Assembly: GCA_029207755.1 (NCBI GenBank)
Contig: JARCOQ010000002.1
Span: forward strand, 9,439,156 to 9,503,155
Direction: 5' to 3'
Length of the DNA stretch: 64,000 nucleotides
Source of the DNA: Chamaea fasciata
Lineage: Eukaryota > Chordata > Aves > Passeriformes > Sylviidae
Of this stretch, positions 54,010 to 64,000 are shown piece by piece. The notes below the pieces were generated by a model that saw only the letters and a list, made by a program, of their open reading frames with translations, was not told the origin of the DNA and did not search any database. Both the position numbers and the translations under genes were made by a program. Each line of letters starts with the position of its first letter. Position 1 is the first letter of the stretch.

Positions 54010-54015
54010 TCACCA
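54010..54015. repeat. Target-site duplication, right copy (tcacca)
   Basis: One mismatch with 53473-53478; directly abuts the CA at the LTR plus-strand end. Confidence 0.6.
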
Positions 54016-56908
54016 GGGCCAGCCAAGTGCTTAGTGTGGGTCAGACAAAGCCCATGGGGATGAGGAAGAGCTCAGGGCAAGGCAGTTGAGGGGGACGGGG
54101 CAGAAGTGGAAACAGGGAAGAGGAGGCACATCTCTTTTACACAACACTAAACCAAGGCTGAGGAGACACAGGCCAGCATTGACCTTGAGCAGGCAGCAGT
54201 GAAGCAGACATGACCTTGACTCAGGCAGTAAAGCCTTTGGGGTGTATTTGGGATCTTCCTAGGCAGTAGAGACAAGACAACCCTATTTTAGGAGTGAAAA
54301 AGGCTGTGGGGATGCAAGCTGTTGTCATGTCGCTTGCCCTCTGGTGCAGCAATTGGTCACATGTTACTTACTGGCACAGATAGAGCCTCCAGTAGTTGTT
54401 TGCTGAAGGACTTGTACAACAGAGCTCATGCTTAGCCTGTATCACAAAATGTACAACCTGCCAATTAAAAGCATGTCTGTCCAGGTACTTGCTACAATTT
54501 CAGTTTTGCAGACTACCTGTCTGATCCATTGAGCAGATTTAATTCTAGAACACAGTCAGGAGAAAACCTGCAAAAAGATGAGGTAATCCTTCCACATATT
54601 TCTTCAGTTTGTTGCTCGTAGGATTTTTTAAAGAAATGCCTTCCAAACTGTGTGCCTTGCTATCCAGATGGACACGACTGCACTGTTCGTTTCGCATACA
54701 CTTGGCAGCTTACCTGAGGTGAAAATAGATATCTCAAGATATCTCACACACCTCAAGAGATGGATGTGTTGACAAAGAGAAGATGTTGAAAGGTACAATA
54801 CCTTTTCATACCTCCACAATCTGTGATTTGTCTGCTTTTGTCTCTGGTTTTGATCTTCATTGTCATGTACCATATTGAACAAGAAGATCAGTGAAGAGCA
54901 AGTGTGCATGGCTTTCATCAGCACATACCTGCAATTTGTCAGTGTTAGCATTTCAGGACTCATCTCTGCTTCGGGTTAATCTGATTAGACTGTGTGTCAA
55001 AGCTTCCTGTAAGTCAGCTTGCTGCTAATAGAGTCCAGCCAAGGAAGACTTCATTCTTGCAAAGTATTCTGCTTCTCTTTCAGCTGGAGTTTCAGTGTGT
55101 CATCATTGACATCAAATCAGTTTTCATCTCCTCTGAATAAAAGTCAATAATGTGCATAAATAAGCACATAAAATTTGCCAGTTTCTGAAGCCGAGTTTCA
55201 GTTTTAGACAAAATTTGGAATGGTTTTGAGCACACAATTCTTTGAACATTTCCATGCTTTATGTTCTTCCAGTTATACAGCTGTTGTTACTGGTTTTGGG
55301 CAGATCGAGTGACGTGTGTAGCATGCAGCTGAATCACAGCAGAGATTTAAAAGTCCCTCCTGTGGGTGATGAGCAGGCACAATACAGATCTTCCCAATCC
55401 CCCTTTGTCTTGGCTGGCTGTTGGAACGTGGTGCTGGGTCACAGCTTGTAGTGGAGATGATGAGGCAGATAACGCTGCCATCAGCACAATCTGCTCCTTA
55501 TCTGCTTGGAAGGCAGAAGGCTCGGTTCCCCATATGCCCACTGAAGTCTACCAGAATGAGAAAACCCTCAGATATGAAGATATGAAAGCACGTTGAAAAA
55601 AAAAAAAAATCATATACATTCAATGATGATTTATACCTCAACATATTTTTTATGGTGAAGATTTTCTTCCACTAATTAATTTTATTCCATTTTAGAAAGC
55701 CAGACACGAGAAGATTATGTTCTTTAGAAGTGACTACCTCCACAACAATTGCATGCTTATTCAAGAAGTTGATTTTCCATCAGTACAGTAATGCTTATTG
55801 CACTTGCAGCTTGCTGTTTGCCAGCAAACATAGATACAGCTGGCTTTTGGCTAACCAATACTCCTTAGGCATTCTAAGCCATGGCAGTTACTTCCTTTGG
55901 TCACCCTTGCAACATTTTATATTTGGTTAAATCATGTCATTATGTACATAGTGCACTTTCTTACTCCAAGTACAGTATAATATCTTTTTTTTCAATTAAG
56001 TTTACAATTTATTTTAACTGTTAATGTCACACATTAAATCCTTAAAGTATCTAAAGGAGCAATAACATTTTGTAGGATTATTTCATTTCATGAAAAAAAA
56101 AGAATGATAGCGAGTGATAGATATAGAAAAACTAAGAAATCACTTTGAAATGTAAGATAGAATAGAGTTCTAGAAACTCTTGTTAATTTTTGGTGATTAA
56201 TTGCTAAATTTATACCAAATTATAAAGCAAGGAGTAATTACTTTTCTACATTAACTATTCTATATATATATGTGTGTGTCATTTTTCCCAGTGTGGGGCT
56301 GATCTCATTCTCATCCAGATCAATAGTAATTTTTCAACTTAGTTCAATGGGTGTTAGACAAGCTTTTCTGGGAAAAGTACATTCCACAAACCTATTGAAA
56401 ACAAAGACATTTTGCATATAAAAAGACATCTACATAATTATCCATTAAAGTAACAATGAAATTCTAATTCTACAGGTCACAGTTCTAAGGACTTACACTC
56501 AGAGTAGCTGCATTCTCTTGAGATATATCCTTTGCTTTTTGCAATACCATTTTCTAACATTTCCTTGGTCTAAATGTTCAAAAAATTTAGCAGCAGGAGT
56601 CACAGTGCTAGAAGTGTAGTGAACACATTGTAGGGTTCTAATGGTAAAGTGGAGAAGGCACTTCAGTATATTCCATTATTAATTTTAAAATTAGTTCAGA
56701 TCAAGACATCTTCTCTGAAGGACTCTCAGTTGAAGCTATAAATTGGGGGCTTGCTACATCTGTTAAAAAATATTACTTCACTTTCATCAGTTGCATCTTT
56801 CATAAAGTATATTTTTAGACTTTAAGAAAGAAAAAGGAAACTTATCTCTATGTATCCATCATCTCCTAGCATAATGTCTAGTACGTGGATTTCTAAAGCA
56901 GCATTTAT
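54016..56908. other. Unique sequence, no gene seen
   Basis: The first 300 bp after the LTR are somewhat GC-richer but unrecognised. A nested hairpin at 54715-54755 is listed separately. A poly(A) run at about 55597-55610 follows an open frame of 76 codons without recognisable content. Confidence 0.55.
54715..54755. other. Nested imperfect hairpin, 41 bp
   Basis: Outer arms TGAGGTG (54715-54721) and CACCTCA (54749-54755) pair perfectly. Inside are two copies of the self-complementary word AGATATCT (54727-54734, 54737-54744) separated by CA. The two bulges on the arms are unequal (5 and 4 bases). It is short for a microRNA precursor. Confidence 0.6.
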
Positions 56909-57131
56909 CATAGAGTCATGGAAAGGTTTGAGTTGGAAGGGTCCTTAAAAATGACCCAGTTCCAAACCCCCTGCCCTGGGCTTCCACCAGATCTTGTTGT
57001 TCAGAGTCCCATCCAATGTGGCCTTCAAAACTTCCAGAGATGGAGTATCCACAACTTCTCTGGGCTACCCCAACTCTTTCAGTCTGTCAAGTTTTTCCAT
57101 GTACCTTTATTTCGTGCTAATATCCAACCAT
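56909..57131 (-). mobile_element. CR1 3' fragment
   Basis: Plus strand carries the reverse complement of the CR1 3' end: catagagtcatggaaagg, then gagttggaagggtcc, gttccaaaccccctgccctg, and a degraded counterpart of 'ggagtatccacaacttctct'. The element runs on the minus strand and is 5'-truncated. The right edge, near 'ctaatatccaacc', is approximate. The 71-codon open frame at 56918-57133 is this repeat. Confidence 0.88.
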
Positions 57132-60100
57132 AGACCCACACTTTCTACTGACTATCACTAACTTGGTGGACTTTAAAACAAGACTTTGGTAACATCACTG
57201 CCTTAAAATGAATATGTAAGAGTCAAGAGACTGACGGATCCTTTGTGATGTTCATATAAACAGCATTTGTAGTTGGTTTCAATCATAGTATACTACCAGT
57301 CTCTGATGCCTCAGGAAGTTTTTTATCCAATACCAGGTGGGGAATCTGGTTTTGTTTCCTTTGATTTAAAAATTAAAACACTCCAGTATCTCCCCCCAGA
57401 TGAAGAGGGAGGGTGATAAAATGACTTTGGCAGGCACCTGGTGCCCAGATAATGTCAACCCTCCACATTCTTTTAAAATTGGAAGGTTATCTGGAACAGT
57501 CTGTCCAAATTCCTCTAGGGCCCAAACACACTCCTGAGCTCATCCTACTGTGAACCACAAGTCTGAAAAAAAGTTGTTCTTGGGTTACTGTACCACTTTT
57601 TATCCAAAAAGAGGGAGAACAACAGTTTTCTTTAAGTGTCTGCAATCATATTTTCAACTCCATTCAGTAACACTGAAGCCTCAATTCAATTTTCTCATTA
57701 GCACCCTGAGTCAGAGGGGTAGGTTCAGTTGTTAGATCAGGAGACTGTGAAACCAAGGATTATAGCTTTGTTTATGGATTAAGTACTCCTGTACTTAGGG
57801 TGACAAGAAAAAGGCCTTTGAGAAGTTAATGATTCATCCGGTGATTTCTGAATCACAGAACACCACTGATAAGCACCTAAGAAACGACAGTTCCAGACGA
57901 TGAGGGAGTATTCATTGTGCAATAAAAAGCAAAGTGCAGTTCGGGGGATTGTGTGGTGATATTTCTGTTGATATCACCTCTTCAGTGCCGAAATCCAGCT
58001 CCATAATCTATAGTGGCTTGAAGAAGCATTTTTTAATTTGGCATTTCAGTTTTGCATTCAATTAACAGGCCGTTTTACCCTGAAAGCCAGACAAAGCTGA
58101 GGCATTGTCTCTGGAACCTGCAGGTTTTGATGTGATATATTTGATCCAAACTCCATTTCCCAAGCAGCATTATCCTTCTGAAAACAAAACAATTCAAAAT
58201 CACGTACATGACAGAGAGACGTTTTCCTCTTATAATAAAGTGCACTTCTTAAAACTTGCTGAGATGTTATTTGGCATTGTGAAAAAAAACCCCAACACTG
58301 CAGCACAGTAGGCATCTCAAAGAGAAAAGGGACATTGAAGGCAAGAGAAAACTGTCTACAAAATCAATGAGACAAAAAGATAAACACTCCACTGAAGCAC
58401 TGAATGTTCAGTGTGTCTTATACAATTCTTTTAATATAAAAACAGAAACTGACATTTGATTTAACTGAGGAATTAGATAATTCTGACTTCAAAGGAGGAG
58501 AAAAAGATTGAACTGACAGATGAAATCAACTACAAAAGGGTGTTCTTTACCCATCAGCACTAGGAAAGGAACTGAGAATTGAAGTCCCTCCCCAGACATC
58601 ACTGATGGCCAGAAAAACCCAGTTTATTAGGAACATTCTGATTTTGAAAATGCCCTAATATAATGCTTATTCTCAGTAAAAATATTATTTTATTCCTTTT
58701 TCTTTCTTTTTCCTAAATCAGGACTGACACCCCCACAGCTGTATGTTCTTGTCTGATTCTAATCTAATCTCCCTGTTCATTTCTCTAATTTTCCAAAAGG
58801 CATTCAGCACCTAGGAGGTATCTACCACAAGCCTTCTTTACCTGTCTCTGAAAAATTAAGAGTTGAAATTCATGAAGGTAACTCAGTGAGCTGTTACATT
58901 ATCAGAATAATTATAAGAAAGTCAGCATAAGAATCAGATTTCTTCAATGCATGGCAGAAGTAAGGAAAACTTAGATTCCCTGAGACATTTGATTTGCTGG
59001 AGCTGTAATGATTCTTAGCTAGGAAGAAATAAAAGGACTAGATTTTTGTGTTTGGCAGCTACTTAGAAAACAATAATGCTACTTCATTTTTTTTTTTTAA
59101 ATGCTATTGAATTTCCAAGTCCTATATGAGCAGAAACAGGCAGGGGGAAAGACAGTTAAAACTTTTTCTTTACTCTGACTTCTGGCTTTATTGATTTTAC
59201 TTTTACCTAAACACATGTACTTTTTTTTGATGTTAAAAAACTTAACTTCAACGAAATCTTGGGAACTGATGCAGTGATTCAAAAAGAGCTGCATTTTAAC
59301 ACATGCAAGAAATAATTATATCTTAATTTTTCAGGAATGATGGTTAGTTGGCTTATATTTTCTATTTCCATAGCAAGCATAGAAGATGTTTTTCTCCACA
59401 GTTTCACTGACATCTGCTTTGTATGCATCACCTCCATGCATCTTTTTGATGTGTCATCTTTCTCCTCCTTGTCAGAGGTGAATAAAAGACCTGACCATAA
59501 ACTTAACCTTAATATTAAATATTTGTGTCAAGAATCCCTGCTCTGTTTTCTGAGCACTGGAGTGACTAGTCAGCATCTAAGTCTTTTGAAAAGCAGTGTT
59601 GATTCTTACCAGGCTGCAGAGTGTCAGGGCTGTTTGCCTGCCTGGCATTAAACAGCAGTTATGTTTTCTTCTACTTTTACTAAAAATTAAGGAGATCAGA
59701 AGGATGTAAAAAGCTTTGTTCTTCTAAATTGTTTCTGAAGTATTTCCAGAGTATGTTATGTGCGAAAGCCTTTTAGCAGCAGAAATATTGCCATTTGAGA
59801 ACCTAGAACCCACTTTCCAGAGGTGGTAATCACATTTCCCAGAAGAAAGAGAAAATGTTTGAGGAAATGTTCCTAATTAGATGACAGAAAATATGCACAA
59901 ATGATCAGGAGATAATTTGTGTGGGAAAGGGAATGAGAGAGGAGTGAAGAATCCAGACTAGGTACAGAGTAATACAGATAAAGTATTTCCTCCAAAGACT
60001 CTCAGAAGTTAGAATTTGAGATCTTTTATAGTCTATGGGATGCAGGAGGCTGCCCACAGCTCTTTCTCAATGGAAAACAGTTGGGGAGGATTTGATATCT

Positions 60101-61153
60101 CCTCTTATAAAGAAAGGATTACTTTTTGGCATGAATTTTGGCCACTAAAGAAGAATAGAGTGCTTAATTTTCCTGATAAGAAACAGTTTTATTAGTTACA
60201 TTTAGAATTATTTTCAGCGGCTTTTACAAAAATATCCAGCAAAGAAGATAGATGTTAGACTGGAGATGCATATATTCTGTTATAAAAATCCTACATATGA
60301 TGACAATTCGGGTTTCTTTAACCCTTAATTTCACACTAAATAGATGAGAGTGGTTGTTTTGGTTTTTTTTTTTTGGCACTGACTAGTTTTATCAACAGCA
60401 GCAATGGAAACTGTTCAGAATTTCCTTTGTGTTAAGCTACTGTCAAATCAAAACAACTCTGGTCCATCACCAGGTCTAATTCATCCAGTGAAATTAATAC
60501 ACAATATTTACTCACAGCAGTTCTGAATTTTTTTATATTAATTTTAATTAGAAAATCAAATGTGAAGACAGAGTCTTCATGATGTAAAGTAAACTGACCA
60601 CAGTAATTAAGAAAATTGACATCTTATGCCCCATGTACAAGTCACAGAGGATCACACAGAGAAATCCTCCTTAAAATAAAACTGACAGAAGATGCTGTAA
60701 GAGAATGTAAGGAAGAGCTAGGAAACAATGGAAGAGCACTGTGCATCCTTCCCAACAGGAAGAAGCTGATTCCTGCAGATCTTTAATTATATCTCAAAAC
60801 ACAGGTCTTCAAGGAGAAGCACATTTTGAAAGATCCGCAGAGGATGTTTCTGGGAGAAAGGATATCTAAGATCAAAGTTTTGTCTTCATAAGTGAGTTTA
60901 AGGACACAGATAAGAATCTACAGGCAGAACACACGATTAGAAACAAACCTGAAGGTAAAGTAAGACACTGTTTTTTGTTATGGGTGCTAATCCAGCCATT
61001 CATGACAAAGGAGTTAGGATGCTTTTCAAATGTTTACAGATGAAAACCAAATATCCTGTTCTGCTGCACTGTTTCTGGTCATCCTGAAAGTCTGATGGGG
61101 TTGGAAAAATCTAAGCCATCTGGATCCATCTTGAAGAAAACAAGCTCCTAATT
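57132..61153. other. Unique sequence, no gene seen
   Basis: Open frames are at most 104 codons. A small 8 bp hairpin with an 8-base loop lies at 57955-57978. A poly(T) run lies near 60365. Nothing coding was recognised. Confidence 0.6.
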
Positions 61154-61209
61154 AAAAAAAAAAAAAAAGATAGATAGATAGATAGATAGATGGATAGATA
61201 GATGGATAG
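61154..61209. repeat. Poly(A) followed by GATA microsatellite
   Basis: A15 at 61154-61168, then about ten GATA units with GGATA variants to 61209. The A run beside a GATA array is a usual microsatellite birthplace at a retroposon tail, but no body was recognised. Confidence 0.9.
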
Positions 61210-61560
61210 CACTTCGAATTGATGATAATTGGATGTTTACTTTGATGATAATGAAAGACCAGGTTTCACACAAAGGATATTCCTCCCATATTTAGTTACA
61301 ACATTTTACCACCAGAACAGGCAGTATTGACATAAAAAAGCAGTGTTTGGCTCCAACAACTCTGACCACTACTGAGATTTCCAGACATAAAATAAGATCA
61401 TGGTTTCTGTTCACAGGATGAAAAGTGCAACTTTTTCTTTTTTGCCTGGTTGATGACTTCTATTTTGCCTCCACACAAACATGAGCATTTTCATGATGTG
61501 TTGTTTTACTTTTTCTGTGCCCAGAATTCAGAAAAAAGAAATATGAATTTTAAAGGAAAC

Positions 61561-61965
61561 ACAGTCACAGAATAGTTTGGGTTGGAAGGGACCTGTGGAG
61601 ATTATCCAGTCCAACCCCCCTGCCAAGGAAGGGTTACTTCAAGCAGATGACACAGGAACGTGTCCACGTGGGTTTGGAATATTTCCAGAGAGGGAGAATC
61701 TCCAGGACCTCCCTTGGCAACTGTTCCAATGCTCTGCCACCATTCTTCCTCCTGCTGAGATGATACTTCTTGTGTTTTATTTTATGGTCATTGCTGCTCC
61801 TTCTGTCACTGGGCACCACCGAAAAGAGTCTGGCACCAACCTTTTGGCACCTACCTTGGAAATATTTATGTTCATTGATGGGATCCCCTCTCAGGCTTCT
61901 CTTCTCCCAACTAAACAAGCCGAGCTTCCCCAGTCTCTCCTCATGAGAGAGACACTCCAGACAAG
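61561..61965 (-). mobile_element. CR1 3' fragment, longer copy
   Basis: Plus strand starts acagtcacagaatagtttgg, gttggaagggacctgtggag, the CR1 3' end in antisense, and continues through ORF2-tail text such as 'ccttctgtcactgggcacc' and 'cccagtctctcctcatgag'. The element runs on the minus strand, 5'-truncated, with numerous changes. The 138-codon plus-strand frame (61577-61993) is wholly explained by it. The right edge is good to about 20 bp. Confidence 0.92.
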
Positions 61966-64000
61966 AATGAGTTTATTAATTTCTGTTAATTAATTGCAAA
62001 GTTTATGATATTAGGGAAACTGCTGTAATTTTTTCAAAGTTGAATTCTCACAGAAGAGCCAATTTTTATCAAAAATCAAACTTTCCATGGGAGAGAGCAA
62101 TTTTAGGCCTCTTTTTCTTCCTGTGTTCCAAAATGACAGTTCAAAATTGTTTCCATCTTGATACATCAAAATGAAGCAAAAAATGTAATCAGATTTTAAA
62201 GTGTATAATTTTGTTTCTTGTGGGAAAAAAATATCATATTTTGATACTTTTAATTTGCATCCTGAAGGGAAAAATGAAAAGGCAGCTACATTGAAGAAAT
62301 TCATTGCACAAAGGTTTCCAGGGGCATTTGAAGGAGTTCTGCAAGTGGTTCCAAATGAAGTTAAGATTCAGAAATCTTGGGGCTGGCACCTTCCAAAGAG
62401 GGTGGGTCTATAAGAGATTCAGGAAACTTGAATTTCCTTTCTTAAACTGCATTAATTCAAATACAGGAACAAATACTTCAAACTAATTTCATAGATCTCC
62501 ATCAAGGAATGCTACTTTCAGACAGATTAATTTGGGCATATAATAACACCAGAAACACCATTGGTAAATCAATGATAATGGCAATTATGCTGTCTTGACT
62601 CTTGTCACAGTTCAGTACCTTTTGTACAACTGCAATATGTCAGTCTCCTCACTAGAACAACTTTCACTGTTCTGTGCCTTACTGACTAGATCTGTACTAA
62701 ATATGGGATGAGAACAGAGTCCATGTGGAAGTAAACAAGTGGCTATGGAAGAACTCCAAACTGTTTAGCTGTTACTAAACAAATGACATTATCATATGGA
62801 GTAAAAACATAACAATAGCTTTTGTTTCCCAGGACTAAGCTGTGTGCAAGTTTGTTACTATGCTGATATTATGTATCTACAGGATTTAAAACAAATGCAG
62901 TGTTGCAGAATGGCCGTTGAAATCCCTTGTTCCATGCTCTCATGGCAGGATGTAAAGCATTATCTATTCAGTTGCATAAATATATCTTACATACCCAACC
63001 AGATCTCAACATGGGTACAAAATGGTCTTCCCTGATTCGTTTATAAGTTTCTTTGTTTCATTTTCAGCACTAAAAATCCAATTTGAAGTCTACATACTGT
63101 TTTTAACACCAGCAAATGTCTGCAGCAGCAGGCACAATTATAGAAATGTATTAAGAGAAGGGTGTTTCAGAGCCAAATTCACTGTTTCTTAAAAATGTCA
63201 GATTTTTATTTAATTTTCTTAAAAATAAAACCTTGCTGGATCAAGGTTTTATTGAATGCATCTCTCTTTGGTATTGAATTTAGGGATGGCGTAGCCTATG
63301 AAAATAATGATAAAATACGGTTTACCCATTAATGGCATAAAGATTAACTAACCAGAAAGGAATTTCCAGGTTGCTAATTTATTCTGAATTAAGAGCTGGC
63401 ACTTCCAGGACAGCTGAAGTCATGGCACGTTCTGCGCTGTTCCACAGACCTGATGCATTTAAATAATCATACCAACACATCACATGTACCATTGTTGCAC
63501 AAGGAGTGGTGCAACCTTCTGCATCACACTCAGCTGCCCACATTCTCCTACCACTAGGAACATTTGGTCTCAAGCATCTGAAAATAGCATAAATCTACAC
63601 AACAGGTTATGGCAGAGTGAAAAAGGTACCCAAAGATACAAATGGGCTGTTCCAAAACCTTCGACAGCCTGGCTGCAGAGTTCAGTAGATCACCGTAACT
63701 GAAGTTATCCTTTTTGTTTCCAGACATTTCCTCTGAAAGCTCATAGAAAATCAAAGTGTCTCGGAGACATTTGCTTCAAAACAAACCATCTCCTCACACA
63801 AAGATCAATATAACATAAAGGAAGGAATGAAAACTTGTTTATAGGTACCAAAGATAGAATACGTATTTCTGTCTTTGCTGTATTTAAGGCACTCTTGCCA
63901 AGGTCTGAAAATCAGTCTCCTTCATTACTGGTTTGGAACTGAGGACTAATCATTGCAGGTTTTGTGCTTCTAGCTGGCAGGATCCTCTCTAGGCATGATG
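61966..64000. other. Unique sequence, no gene seen
   Basis: Longest frame is 97 codons on the minus strand (62011-62304) with no recognised domain. A 12 bp hairpin with AATAAA on both strands lies at 63224-63253. Window ends in ordinary AT-rich sequence. Confidence 0.6.
63224..63253. other. 12 bp perfect stem, 6-base loop, AATAAA on both strands
   Basis: AATAAAACCTTG (63224-63235) and its exact complement (63242-63253) around loop ctggat. Each arm starts with the polyadenylation hexamer, so the signal is present on both strands. No transcript is known here, so a function is not supported. Confidence 0.8.

Noticed and set aside
55242..55610. Moderately GC sequence ending in an A run, considered as a retrocopy
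   Set aside because: No recognisable protein, no target duplication and only 76 codons open.
61577..61993. 138-codon plus-strand open frame
   Set aside because: It lies inside the antisense CR1 copy at 61561-61965 and has no independent gene signal.

Overview
The window looks like vertebrate nuclear DNA, most likely from a bird and probably a songbird. It is AT-rich with scattered mono-, di- and pentanucleotide runs. It carries three 3' ends of the bird LINE CR1, including the familiar antisense 3' signature around 'gggttggaa'. It also carries LTR sequences that read like known passerine endogenous retrovirus LTRs. The bird call rests on established knowledge of CR1 and ERV sequences; 'songbird' is inference from remembered LTR consensus and was not searched.

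I find no convincing protein-coding gene. All open frames are short (the longest is 138 codons), start and stop at random relative to one another, and the longer ones lie inside repeats. Nothing resembles a bacterial operon, CRISPR array, rRNA or tRNA. The window is best read as a gene desert or the inside of a very long intron.

Layout: 1-6781 is unique AT-rich sequence. 6788-7081 is a 294 bp solo LTR with a perfect 6 bp target duplication. 7088-13980 is unique sequence. 13981-14036 is an ATCC-type array beside a GC-richer patch to about 14335. 17454-18020 is a minus-strand ERV LTR. 21316-21445 holds an AAAAC array and a perfect 15 bp hairpin. 21938-22490 is a CR1 copy. 25866-26310 holds an unassigned minus-strand open frame next to a polyadenylation signal. 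33989-34016 is a poly(A) run. 49985-50216 has a pentanucleotide array and a 21 bp minisatellite. 53479-54009 is a second solo LTR with a near-perfect target duplication. 56909-57131 and 61561-61965 are CR1 copies, and 61154-61209 is poly(A)/GATA.

All three CR1 copies and two of the three LTRs point to the minus strand. The remaining observations are short perfect inverted repeats and regulatory-looking motifs. I saw no new biological system; the best-supported finds are the two insertions bounded by target-site duplications and several clean hairpins.
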